A DNA stretch of 64,000 nt from Mesorhizobium sp. 1M-11 (lineage in GTDB: Bacteria > Pseudomonadota > Alphaproteobacteria > Rhizobiales > Rhizobiaceae), in NCBI RefSeq assembly GCF_001303895.1, contig NZ_LJSD01000044.1:1-64000 (forward strand), read 5' to 3'. Of the stretch, positions 26,824 to 34,932 are shown one piece after another; position 1 is the stretch's first letter, and every line of letters starts with the position of its first letter. Made by a program: the position numbers and the translations under genes. The notes beneath the pieces were generated by a model that did no database searches, had not been told where the DNA came from, and saw only the letters and a list, made by a program, of their open reading frames with translations.

Positions 26824-27020
26824 CGCGATTGACGAAACGCAATGCCCTGCGGGAAGAGCGCGCCATTTCAGGTCCATGAGGAAGCTGGGGGCGCCTGGGA
26901 GTTTCGAGCCGATGCCAAGAGGCGCTTTGCGCTTACCCTTCTAGCCTGTGTTCCAGGCACGTCGGCCGTGCGCTGCTGGCTGTCACCGGGTGAGGCGGCT
27001 CCGGCGGGATAATCGTCCTG

Positions 27021-27548
27021 CTACCGTCCGATCTGAACGATTGCAAAGAGCCAGGCGAGGATGTTCATCAGCAGGAAAATCAGTGCGATCTGCAACGCAA
27101 CGCGAAGCCGTTGGATAATCCGCCAATTGTCCGCCATGTCCGCTTTGATCCGAAGGGCAAGCGCGCGATGCATGGCCGACATGGTCGTCGCTCTGTCTCC
27201 GTCGACATATTGGCTGAGCAGTTCCTCGGGATCGAAGCGGAATGTGTATTTGTGGTAGGGCCAGAGCAGGAAGACAACCAGGGCGCCGATGCAGAATAGC
27301 AAGGCAACCGCAAGCCAATCCCAGGGACCGAGGCCGTCCGCCAAAGCCCGGCCGCCGAGCAGCGAACTCGCAAATGCGGTCGCGAAGATCAGACTTCCTG
27401 CGCGTGTGTTCATATTCTCCACGAGAGCCTGTTGTTGCGTCAGTCCTCTGATTGCTTCCTGAAAGATGAACGCGACACGGGGATCATCACCGCTGTCGTC
27501 ACGTGCAGCACCCTGCATCTGTCCTCCCTCACTCGGGTTTTCGGCCAT
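27021..27548 (-). CDS. Small integral membrane protein with three TM helices, unknown function
   Basis: The 175-residue protein starts at 27548, with AAGGAG 6 nt upstream; a longer frame to 27749 lacks such a site. After a polar N-terminal 45 residues come TM1 (AGSLIFATAFASSLLGG), TM2 (LAVALLFCIGALVVFLLWPY), an amphipathic cytoplasmic stretch of about 60 residues, and TM3 at the C-terminus (IALIFLLMNILAWLFAIVQIG). I do not recognise a named family. The arrangement of a short membrane hairpin plus soluble helical segment is reminiscent of small effector-type membrane proteins (SLATT or Pycsar-TM like). No nucleotide cyclase or sensor gene is adjacent, so this is only a structural remark. Confidence 0.75.
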   Translation of the reverse strand: MAENPSEGGQMQGAARDDSGDDPRVAFIFQEAIRGLTQQQALVENMNTRAGSLIFATAFASSLLGGRALADGLGPWDWLAVALLFCIGALVVFLLWPYHKYTFRFDPEELLSQYVDGDRATTMSAMHRALALRIKADMADNWRIIQRLRVALQIALIFLLMNILAWLFAIVQIGR

Positions 27549-27874
27549 GACGAACTCCTTCCGCCGCGTAGAAAACTCTGTTCGAAGCAGCCGCCACGTC
27601 CTCTGATGAGCGGCGGCATCGCATGCATAAATAAAGCATGTTCCCCAAAAGGGAGAATCGGGTCCGAGGGTAGACAATCCGGTGGGTACGAAGACCTGAA
27701 CCGCTGCCGACGTTTTTAACGAATCCGCCTCGCTCGTCGTCGCTGGCAAGAACGGGCAGGAGCGTTGGAACGCCCCGCGCGGTGGATACGTTTTACTCTC
27801 CCCAGCACCGGAAGCTGGCCATCCGCAGCCAGGTGCTTCAACGCGAAACGTAGCGATCCCGGAGGTGCAGCAGC
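27549..27874. promoter_or_regulatory. Divergent promoter region between the three-TM and DUF899 genes
   Basis: The 326-nt spacer contains the EcfG-like promoter at 27767-27792 pointing right and a GGAAC without a matching -10 on the minus strand (27640-27644). Both flanking genes have good ribosome sites. I see no other gene, repeat or RNA in it. Confidence 0.55.
27767..27792 (+). promoter_or_regulatory. EcfG-type general-stress promoter
   Basis: GGAAC (27767-27771), a 17-nt spacer and CGTT (27789-27792) match the alphaproteobacterial EcfG sigma-factor consensus exactly. Transcription would begin about 75 nt before the DUF899 start at 27875. The match is direct; use by EcfG is inferred. Confidence 0.7.
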
Positions 27875-28570
27875 ATGTCTACCTCATCGATGCAGCAGGC
27901 AATGAAGCGCAAACCCTGGCCCGGAGAATCGGAGGACTACGCGCAGGCGCGGCGAAAGCTGCTGGCGGAAGAAATCGAACTGCAGCGGCATATCGACGAC
28001 GTGGCCGAGCAACGTCGAAAGCTTCCGCCGGGCCCGGTTGTCGAGAAGGACTATCGATTCAAGGATGGGAACGGCACAGAGGTCGGTCTTGCCGACCTGT
28101 TCGGCGACAAGCAGACACTTGTCACTTATTTCTGGATGTATGGCCCGGAGCGGGAGCGGCCTTGTCCAATGTGCACCAACCTGCTCGGGCCCTTGAACGC
28201 AAACGCCAATGATCTGAAACAGCGCGTGGCGCTGGCCATTCTTGGGCGCAGCCCCGTGGAGCGGCAGGTTGCGTTCGCCAGGGAACGCGGCTGGCATCAT
28301 CTCCAATTCCACCAGACGGTCGGAGACAGCTATGCTCTCGATTTCGGCGGCCTCGATCCGGCCAACGGTTGGGAATATCCGGTGATGGCGGTGTTTCAGA
28401 AGTCCGACGACGGCGTCAGACTGTTCTGGAAGGGTGAAATGACGGGCGAGATGGCCGACGCCGGCAAGGACCCGCGTGGGGGCCCGGATTTTGCGCCGTT
28501 ATGGTCCGCACTTGACCTCACCCCTGAAGGACGCGGCGACAAATGGTATCCCAGGCTGGAGTATTACTGA
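27875..28570 (+). CDS. DUF899 family thioredoxin-like protein
   Basis: The 231-residue cytoplasmic protein begins after GGAGG with 9-nt spacing. It shows the DUF899 sequence: DYRFKDGNGTEVGLADLFGDKQTLVTYFWMYG, then CPMC (Cys97, Cys100) in the position of a thioredoxin-fold motif, and DFGGLDPANGWEYPV. The fold is peroxiredoxin/thioredoxin-like and the biochemical role is not established. The EcfG-like promoter upstream suggests general stress induction, which fits a redox protein. It converges on the SIS-domain operon, from which it is separated by hairpins. Confidence 0.87.
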   Translation: MSTSSMQQAMKRKPWPGESEDYAQARRKLLAEEIELQRHIDDVAEQRRKLPPGPVVEKDYRFKDGNGTEVGLADLFGDKQTLVTYFWMYGPERERPCPMCTNLLGPLNANANDLKQRVALAILGRSPVERQVAFARERGWHHLQFHQTVGDSYALDFGGLDPANGWEYPVMAVFQKSDDGVRLFWKGEMTGEMADAGKDPRGGPDFAPLWSALDLTPEGRGDKWYPRLEYY

Positions 28571-28628
28571 TCTGACGCACTCCGCCCCGCTGTCACGCGT
28601 GGAGTGACAACAAGGCGGCTTGTCGAAC

Positions 28629-28664
28629 GCCAGCCACCTGTCCGTTCGCGGGACGATGGCTGGC
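28629..28664 (-). terminator. Hairpin at the end of the amino-sugar operon
   Basis: GCCAGCCA and TGGCTGGC form a perfect 8-bp stem with a nested GTCC/GGAC stem inside. It lies 9 nt past the SIS gene stop on the minus strand and between two convergent genes. There is no T run, so it may be a Rho-dependent or bidirectional terminator. Confidence 0.5.
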
Positions 28665-28672
28665 GCCACCCC

Positions 28673-29665
28673 TTAACTCGCGATCTTGGTGTCACTCTGC
28701 TTGTAGCGGAACTTGACGTCGGTCAGGCCCGCAGCGTCCGACAGTTCGGCCGCGAGGATCTGCGCCGGCAGGATGTCGATGATGCCGCGCAGGATCAGGT
28801 TCTCGCTCGCCGGAACATGGATCACGGACAGCTTGCCTTTGTCCTGGACATCGGTCCTGGAAGTGACCAACGCCGCCGGGCACTCGATCGCATCGAGATT
28901 TTCGGCAAGCGGCAGCTCACGGCCATCGCCGAACAGAACAACGCCGGTTGCGGCATCCATCGATTCCATCGGCCCATGCAGATAATGGCGCGTCTCGTAG
29001 CCCGACGCGGGAAGCCGCGCGGCCTCGCGCAGCAGAAGTGAGGCACCATCCGCGGTTCCGATCGAGGCACCGGCGCCGACGCAATCGATCGCGCTACGAT
29101 CTCTGAAAAGCCCGGCAAGGCGCGGCATCTTCTCGGCAGCGCGGCGCTGAACCTCGGCGGTCGTGCCTGGAAGAGCCGCCCAATCGGTGCCGCTGTCGCC
29201 ATGGATGGCGTCGACTGCGAGGCCCGCGGCGAGAAGCGTGGCCGTATAGCCGGTGCTCGACGGTGTCGCGTCCGAACCGTTGTCGAGGCGGATGTGATGG
29301 GTAGCGGCCTTGGCCAGGGGGCTGTCCGGATCGTTGGTGATGGCGAGGCTTCTCGCCTTCGGCAGCTTCTGCAGGGCCTCGACGGTCTCGATGCTGCGGC
29401 CGCGATGCGACAGCGCAATCACCGTATCGGCAATGTCATAACCGGCCATCATCTCGCCGGAGCGCACAGCGAAGGCGCGTTGTCCTCGGCGCTGCAATTC
29501 CGCGGCCACGACGACGGCTGCCGCATAGCTCGCGCCGATGCCAGTGACGACGGTCAGGCCGGATGCCAGCGCCTTCAGATCCTTGGTGGCCAGTTCCGCC
29601 TTCGCGGCGATCAATGTGTCGCCAAGCGACTCGGATTGCCGCGCGACGGTGGAACGGTAACTCAT
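28673..29665 (-). CDS. SIS-domain protein, glucosamine-6-phosphate deaminase/isomerase-like
   Basis: The 330-residue protein has two SIS modules; the first carries the sugar-phosphate loop ALSHRGRSIETV (about residue 84) and the second RHYLHGPMESMDA. It lacks a glutaminase domain, so it belongs with AgaS/NagB-II-like deaminases or isomerases. It begins one base after the stop of the BadF-type kinase gene, with AAAGGA as ribosome site, so the two are translationally coupled. The pair suggests kinase then deaminase/isomerase action on an imported amino-sugar. It is the last gene of the operon. Confidence 0.83.
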   Translation of the reverse strand: MSYRSTVARQSESLGDTLIAAKAELATKDLKALASGLTVVTGIGASYAAAVVVAAELQRRGQRAFAVRSGEMMAGYDIADTVIALSHRGRSIETVEALQKLPKARSLAITNDPDSPLAKAATHHIRLDNGSDATPSSTGYTATLLAAGLAVDAIHGDSGTDWAALPGTTAEVQRRAAEKMPRLAGLFRDRSAIDCVGAGASIGTADGASLLLREAARLPASGYETRHYLHGPMESMDAATGVVLFGDGRELPLAENLDAIECPAALVTSRTDVQDKGKLSVIHVPASENLILRGIIDILPAQILAAELSDAAGLTDVKFRYKQSDTKIAS

Positions 29666-29666
29666 C

Positions 29667-30614
29667 TCAATGTCCTTTCGTGCTTGATGTCTGCTGGGCG
29701 GCCAGCCTGTCGGCCAGAACCATCGCGCCTTCGACCGGCGCGCCCCGATGGAGATGCAGGGTGAGCGCCGGCCCGCCGATCGCCTCGACGCCCGCCCGGA
29801 ATGCTTCCCACAGCCGCGGCTGCGATGCGATCACGCTTCCGCCAGCGACAACGGTGTCAGCTTTCGATCCGCGCAAGCGCAGGCGCGAAACCAGATCGGC
29901 CAGCGCGAACCCGCCCTCCCGGATCACCGTCTCGGCCGGCACAGAACCTTCGTCTGCGGCATCGAAGATGAGCGCGGCGTGCCGGCCGACCTCCTTGGCG
30001 CTGCCAAGACCGGCCAGCCGGCTGCCGATCCGCGCAGCCGAAGGAATCTCCAGCTCGTGGAAAAGGTGACGGACCAATGGATCGTCCGGCGACCCGCCGC
30101 GGTCGAGGTGCAGCGCGACCGTGCGGGCCGCCTCGCGCATCAGGCTTGCGGCACTGCCTTCGTCTCCAATGATCCAGCCCCAGCCGCCGGCGACGAGCAT
30201 GTCGCCGTCATCGGTACGGCAGACCGCGATGGAACCGGTTCCGGAGACGACCCCGATCTGCCGTTCTAGTCCAAAGGCCGCCGGCATGAGTTCGGCATCA
30301 TTGACCACCCGAACCGGAATGGGCGTTGCTGCCTTGAAGGCGGCCTCGAACGCCTCGCATTCGAGCTTGTCGTCGCAGCCATGCGCCCCGATGCCGATGG
30401 CAGCGACCGTCACGCCCTCGACGAAGCGCTCAACCAGTTCGGTGAGGCTATGCGCATCGCGCTGCCATTCCCGGCAGCGCCAGTCGCTGGTTTGCAGCAC
30501 CAGATCGGCTTCTCGGCCATCGTGACGCAATCGCAGATGCGTCTTCGTCCCGCCGATATCGATCCCCACCACACTGGCTTGCGGAGCCAGTGCTTCCACC
30601 TGAGCAAAGGACAT
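29667..30614 (-). CDS. BadF/BadG-family ATPase, N-acetylglucosamine-kinase-like
   Basis: The start at 30614 gives 315 residues. The actin-like ATPase family is shown by VVGIDIGGTKTHLRL at the N-terminus, IGAHGCDD, VVNDAEL, and the diagnostic VSGTGSIA ... GGWGWIIGDEGSA segment. Eukaryotic N-acetylglucosamine kinase belongs to this family, and bacterial members next to SIS genes are usually annotated as glucosamine or N-acetylglucosamine kinase. It sits between the transporter ATPase (5-nt gap) and the SIS gene (1-nt gap). Phosphorylation of the incoming amino-sugar is inferred from context. Confidence 0.85.
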   Translation of the reverse strand: MSFAQVEALAPQASVVGIDIGGTKTHLRLRHDGREADLVLQTSDWRCREWQRDAHSLTELVERFVEGVTVAAIGIGAHGCDDKLECEAFEAAFKAATPIPVRVVNDAELMPAAFGLERQIGVVSGTGSIAVCRTDDGDMLVAGGWGWIIGDEGSAASLMREAARTVALHLDRGGSPDDPLVRHLFHELEIPSAARIGSRLAGLGSAKEVGRHAALIFDAADEGSVPAETVIREGGFALADLVSRLRLRGSKADTVVAGGSVIASQPRLWEAFRAGVEAIGGPALTLHLHRGAPVEGAMVLADRLAAQQTSSTKGH

Positions 30615-30619
30615 CGTGG

Positions 30620-31714
30620 TCAGTTCCCATCTGCGCGCAGGCGACGGCCGTCGGCATCGAACAACCGCACGCCCGCAGGGTCGAACGCGACGTTGCAATC
30701 GATCTGGCCACTGAAGCGTCCCTTGTCGCTGCGGATGATCATCGGGCTGCGTCCGGGCGTCTTGCCGTGGAGATAGGTGACGTCGCCGAGCTCCTCGGCA
30801 AAGCCGACGCTGACCGGCACCGTATCGGGACCACTTTCGCCGAGACGCGCATGTTCGGGGCGGATGCCAACCACCACCTCCTTGATGGATGGGTCGAAGC
30901 CGTCAAAGGCGAGCCGCAGGCTGCGGTCGCTGCCGCCGAGCTTGCCCAGGGTCACGTGGCCAGGCCCGGTCTCCAGAACCACCGCGTCCAGGAAGTTCAT
31001 CTTGGGCGAACCGATGAAGCCGGCAACGAAACGGTTGTCGGGATCGTCATAGAGATCGAGCGGCCGGCCGAACTGCTGCACGATACCACCGTTCAACACG
31101 ACGATGCGGTCGGCCAATGTCATCGCCTCGACCTGATCGTGCGTGACGTAGATCATCGTCGCGCCGAGACGACGATGAAGGTCGATCAGTTCGGCGCGCA
31201 TGTTGACGCGCAATTCGGCGTCGAGGTTCGACAGCGGCTCGTCGAACAGGAAGACCTTCGGGTTGCGCACGATGGCGCGGCCGATGGCGACACGCTGCTT
31301 CTGGCCACCGGACAATTGCGCCGGGCGGCGGTCGAGCAGTTTTTCCAGGCGCAGGATCGCCGCCGCCTGGCTCACCTTCTCGCGGATGATGGCTTTCGGC
31401 TCGCCGGCCATCTTGAGCCCGAAGCCCATGTTCTCGGCGACCGTCATATGCGGGTAGAGCGCGTAGGACTGGAACACCATGGCGGTTCCCCGCCGGGCAG
31501 GATCGACGTCGTTGACGCGCTTGCCATCGATGGAGATGTCGCCGGAGGTCTCGATCTCCAGTCCGGTTATGGTGCGAAGAAGCGTCGACTTCCCACAGCC
31601 GGAAGGGCCGACGAAGACGACGAATTCGCCGGAGGCTATCTTTAGATTGATGTCGCGCAGGACCTCGACGGAGCCGAAGGACTTCGAGACGGATTTGATT
31701 TCGAGTTCAGCCAT
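30620..31714 (-). CDS. Carbohydrate ABC transporter ATPase (UgpC/MsmK type)
   Basis: The 364-residue protein shows Walker A GPSGCGKST, Q-loop FQSYALYPH, signature LSGGQKQR, Walker B VFLFDEPLSNLD, switch His in VTHDQ and a C-terminal TOBE regulatory domain. It powers the importer made of the two permeases just upstream and the binding protein at 33541. It follows the MalG-type permease by 18 nt in the same leftward operon. Confidence 0.93.
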   Translation of the reverse strand: MAELEIKSVSKSFGSVEVLRDINLKIASGEFVVFVGPSGCGKSTLLRTITGLEIETSGDISIDGKRVNDVDPARRGTAMVFQSYALYPHMTVAENMGFGLKMAGEPKAIIREKVSQAAAILRLEKLLDRRPAQLSGGQKQRVAIGRAIVRNPKVFLFDEPLSNLDAELRVNMRAELIDLHRRLGATMIYVTHDQVEAMTLADRIVVLNGGIVQQFGRPLDLYDDPDNRFVAGFIGSPKMNFLDAVVLETGPGHVTLGKLGGSDRSLRLAFDGFDPSIKEVVVGIRPEHARLGESGPDTVPVSVGFAEELGDVTYLHGKTPGRSPMIIRSDKGRFSGQIDCNVAFDPAGVRLFDADGRRLRADGN

Positions 31715-31732
31715 GATCTTTTTCTCTTGTCC

Positions 31733-32590
31733 TCAGCCCTTGGACCCCGACATGGCGATGCCTTCGACGATCTTGCGCTGGAAGATCAGGAAGAAGAGCA
31801 GCGGCGGCAGGACGGCCAGGAGGTTGGCCGTCATCACCACGTCGACGGTCTGGTGCGAGAAGGGCGCGTTGAAGAGGCCGACCACCTGGCCGACCGTGTA
31901 GATTTCGGGCTTTGGCGCCACGATCAGCGGCCAGGCGAAATTGCCCCATGTCTTCATGAAGGTCAGGATCGCCAGCGTCACCATCGCGTTGCGCGACAGC
32001 GGCAGCGCGATGTACCAGTAGATCTTGAAGTGACTGGCCCCGTCGAGCCGCGCCGCCTCGATCATCTCGCGCGGAAGGGTGCGCATGAACTGCACCAGCA
32101 GGAACAGGCCGAAGGCGGAGGCAAGGCCAGGCACCACGAGCCCCTGCATCGTGTTCAGCCAGCCCAGATCCGCAACCAGCAGATAGGTGGGTATGATGGT
32201 CACGACGGTCGGCACCATCAGCGACAGCATCACGAGGCCGAACAGGATGCGCTTGCCGGGAAAATCGAAGAGCGCAAATTCGAAGGCCGCCATCGAGCCG
32301 ATCAACAGCATGCCCAGAATGGTCAGCAGCGCATAGGCAATCGTGACGAAATAGGCCCTGAGATAGGCTGTCTCGGTAAGGATGGTCTGTATCTTCGAAA
32401 GACCGGAACCCAACGAGGTCGGATAGAGCCGCGGATTGATCGAAACCGGCACTCCGGGATCGGCGAAGACCACATTGACCATCCACCAGATCGGGAACAC
32501 TGCCACGATCGCCACGCAGATCGCGACCACCCATTTGAGGAAACGCCAAGTGTAGAGTTCCGCGACAATCGCGCGATTGGCCGCACTCAT
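31733..32590 (-). CDS. Carbohydrate ABC transporter permease (MalG type)
   Basis: The start at 32590 overlaps the preceding permease stop by 4 nt and gives 285 residues. Six membrane helices are predicted, the first being VVAICVAIVAVFPIWWMVNVVF, and the EAA loop reads EAARLDGASHFKIYWYIALPL. It forms the channel with the MalF-type partner. The longer frame extending to 32788 is in the wrong phase for the partner gene and is ignored. Confidence 0.92.
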   Translation of the reverse strand: MSAANRAIVAELYTWRFLKWVVAICVAIVAVFPIWWMVNVVFADPGVPVSINPRLYPTSLGSGLSKIQTILTETAYLRAYFVTIAYALLTILGMLLIGSMAAFEFALFDFPGKRILFGLVMLSLMVPTVVTIIPTYLLVADLGWLNTMQGLVVPGLASAFGLFLLVQFMRTLPREMIEAARLDGASHFKIYWYIALPLSRNAMVTLAILTFMKTWGNFAWPLIVAPKPEIYTVGQVVGLFNAPFSHQTVDVVMTANLLAVLPPLLFFLIFQRKIVEGIAMSGSKG

Positions 32591-33474
32591 TTCGGTGTCC
32601 TCCAGGCGCGAAAGCCGAACATGAGCGCAGTGAACAGGATGATCACGAAGGTCAGGATGAAGCCGTAGGCGGTCGCCTCGCCGAAGCGGACGGCGCCGAA
32701 TGCGCGCCCCATCATGTCCATCACCGGGAACATCAGCGCGCTGCGGCGCCCGCCATAGGCGGTGAAGGACGAGCCGGTGAGCAGCCACGGCACGTCGAAG
32801 ACCTGGAGCGCGGAGATGAAGCCGTAGGTGACGACGAAGAACAGGACCGGCGCCAGCATTGGAATGGTGACGTAGCGCACCTGCTGCAGGCGGCTTGCGC
32901 CATCGAGCCGCGCGGCTTCGTAGAGATCTTGCGGAATGTTCTTCAGGCCGGCTAGCAGGATGACCATGTTGAAGCCGGCCGAGACCCAGACGTCCACCGC
33001 GATCAAGGCATAAAGCATGGTGCCGGTATCGTTCAGGAAATTGATGGACGGCACGCCGAACCAGCCGAGGATCATGTTCACCAGGCCGAAATTGGGGGCA
33101 TACATCCAGCGCCAGATCGTCGCTGCCAGGAAGGCCGGAAGGACAACGGGCAGGAAGAAGGCGCTGCGGAAAAAGTTAGCCCAGAAGCCGGTGAAACTGT
33201 CAACCAGAAGCGCCAGCGCGAGCGCCACGGCAATACCAAGCGGAACCGTGATGACGATGTAGATACAGAGGTTCGTCATGGCGCGCGCGAAGTCGCGCGA
33301 CTGCAGGACCGCCTCGTAATTGGCCAGGCCGATGAAGCGCGGCTCGGTCGCAGCGTTCCACTCATGGAAGCTGTAATAGAAGCCGCTGATGATCGGATAG
33401 AGAAAGAAGGCCGCGAACAGCAGGGCGAACGGTAGCACCATCGCGTAATGCGGCAGAAGTCGTCTGGCATTCAT
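32587..33474 (-). CDS. Carbohydrate ABC transporter permease (MalF type)
   Basis: I place the start at 33474, giving 295 residues beginning MNARRLLPHYAMVLPFALLFAAFFLYPI; a longer frame to 33537 would begin inside the upstream hairpin region. Six helices and the EAA loop (YEAARLDGASRLQQVRYVTIPML) are visible. It is separated from the binding-protein gene by 66 nt containing an 11-bp hairpin, and overlaps the next permease by 4 nt. Confidence 0.9.
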   Translation of the reverse strand: MNARRLLPHYAMVLPFALLFAAFFLYPIISGFYYSFHEWNAATEPRFIGLANYEAVLQSRDFARAMTNLCIYIVITVPLGIAVALALALLVDSFTGFWANFFRSAFFLPVVLPAFLAATIWRWMYAPNFGLVNMILGWFGVPSINFLNDTGTMLYALIAVDVWVSAGFNMVILLAGLKNIPQDLYEAARLDGASRLQQVRYVTIPMLAPVLFFVVTYGFISALQVFDVPWLLTGSSFTAYGGRRSALMFPVMDMMGRAFGAVRFGEATAYGFILTFVIILFTALMFGFRAWRTPK

Positions 33475-33500
33475 GGCGTGTCCAGCTTTTTCGAAGGTGG

Positions 33501-33531
33501 GAGGGCGCGGATCCAACAGCTCCGCGCCCTC
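33501..33531 (-). terminator. Hairpin between binding-protein and permease genes
   Basis: GAGGGCGCGGA and TCCGCGCCCTC form a perfect 11-bp stem with a 9-nt loop, 9 nt past the binding-protein stop on the minus strand. It lacks a T run, so mRNA 3'-end protection or partial termination is more likely than full termination. Confidence 0.6.
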
Positions 33532-33540
33532 TGTCATGCC

Positions 33541-34797
33541 TTACTTGGCAAGACAGTCGTTCAGCTCGGCGATCAGTTCCTTGGCGCCCTCCGCGGCGTC
33601 GTACTCGCCATCGGCAACGGCCGAAGCCGTATCGGTCATGATCGAGCGGTAGCAGTTCGGCACCGTGCCGACGAAATAGGGCGGCGTGACATCCATGGCC
33701 TGCTTCACCGCCTCGACGGACTTCACGATCAGCGGCAGGGCGCTGACTTCCGGATCCTGCATGGCCGCCGCATTGGCGTTGTAGCGCGACAGGAGCTTCG
33801 CCCAGCGCGCCATCTGCTTCTTCTCGGTGATGTAAGCCGCGAACTTCCAGGCGATCTCGCGGTTCTTGCCCGGCGCGACGCCAACGAACTCATAGCTCTT
33901 GACGCCTCCATGATCGCCAGCCTTGCCGCCCGGCACCAGTACGTAGTCGTATTTCAGTCCCGACTCCTTGGCCGCTTGCTCGTAGCTCGGATTGACCCAT
34001 GGGCCGACGACATGGAACGCGAGCTGGTTGGTGATGAACAGGTCCTTGGTGCCCTGGTCATTGCGGCTGGTTCCGCTTTGCAGCGGCTTCATGTCGATGA
34101 AGGTCTGCAGAGCGCGTGTCGCCGCTTCGGGCTGGATCAGCGTCTGCTTCCTGTCGAAGTCGATGCCCCACTGTGCCTTGTCGCCGGCCACGGCAAACAT
34201 GGAGGCCACGGAGTTGAACACCTGGGTCTGGTCCGGAATGGCGGATTTGCCGCTTTCCTTGACCTTCTTCATCTGCTGCAGCCATTCCTCCCAGGTCGCC
34301 GGAGGCGTGGCGGTATCGATACCGGCGGCTTCAAGGACCGTGAGGTTGCGGTACATGATCTCGCCGAAGCCGGTATAGGGGATGCAATACATCGTCTCGG
34401 GTTTCGGCGAGCAGCTCTTGACCGCGTCGGCGTCGAACTGATCGCGGAACTCCTGCGGCATCGCCATCCACTCGGGATAGATGTTGGCGAGCGCGCCGAC
34501 CTCGACGAGCTGCGCACCGACATTCAGGCCGTTCATGAAGACATCCGGCAGCGTTCCGGAAGCTGCCCCGGCAATCTGGCCCGAGGTCAGGTCATCGTCT
34601 CCACGGCCCGAGATCACGATCTTCACGCCCGGATTTGCGGCCTCGAATTCGGCGATGAACTCCTGCTGGAGTTTCAATGCGTCGCCCTGCGCGAAATCGG
34701 AATAGACCCAATACTGCAATTCCTGCGCCGAAACGGCGCCGGTGCCGATCAGGGTTGCCGTGGCCGCCATGAGCGCCCGGCACATTGATGAGATCAT
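33541..34797 (-). CDS. Extracellular sugar-binding protein of ABC transporter (family 1)
   Basis: The start at 34797 has GGGAG 8 nt upstream and gives 418 residues with a Sec signal (MISSMCRALMAATATLIGTGAVSA, cleavage before QELQYWVYSD). The mature protein is a family-1 binding protein (FIAEFEAANPGVKIVISGRGDDDL). It delivers a sugar to the permeases encoded downstream. The operator-like palindrome at 34856 lies before it, so expression is probably controlled by the ROK protein encoded just upstream. An amino-sugar substrate is inferred from the kinase and SIS genes. Confidence 0.92.
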   Translation of the reverse strand: MISSMCRALMAATATLIGTGAVSAQELQYWVYSDFAQGDALKLQQEFIAEFEAANPGVKIVISGRGDDDLTSGQIAGAASGTLPDVFMNGLNVGAQLVEVGALANIYPEWMAMPQEFRDQFDADAVKSCSPKPETMYCIPYTGFGEIMYRNLTVLEAAGIDTATPPATWEEWLQQMKKVKESGKSAIPDQTQVFNSVASMFAVAGDKAQWGIDFDRKQTLIQPEAATRALQTFIDMKPLQSGTSRNDQGTKDLFITNQLAFHVVGPWVNPSYEQAAKESGLKYDYVLVPGGKAGDHGGVKSYEFVGVAPGKNREIAWKFAAYITEKKQMARWAKLLSRYNANAAAMQDPEVSALPLIVKSVEAVKQAMDVTPPYFVGTVPNCYRSIMTDTASAVADGEYDAAEGAKELIAELNDCLAK

Positions 34798-34855
34798 TTC
34801 TTTCACTCCCGGTTGAACAACCCTCAGGGCCGGTCCTCGCACCGGCTCATTATTA

Positions 34856-34872
34856 TGTTAGGCAGCCTAACA
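34856..34872. promoter_or_regulatory. Candidate ROK operator upstream of the binding-protein gene
   Basis: TGTTAGG-cag-CCTAACA is a perfect 7-bp inverted repeat in an AT-rich stretch 59 nt before the binding-protein start. It lies between the ROK regulator gene and the gene it presumably controls. A second hairpin GCCGGT/ACCGGC (34829-34846) follows in the probable mRNA leader. Confidence 0.6.
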
Positions 34873-34932
34873 AAATTTTCGGGATGCGCAACAGGAATCG
34901 TGGAAGCCGTTTTTTTCTAGCGCGTGGGAATG

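Noticed and set aside
27640..27644. Minus-strand GGAAC as possible EcfG promoter for the three-TM gene
   Set aside because: No CGTT occurs at 16-17 nt spacing; the nearest similar tetramer is at 18 nt and mismatched.
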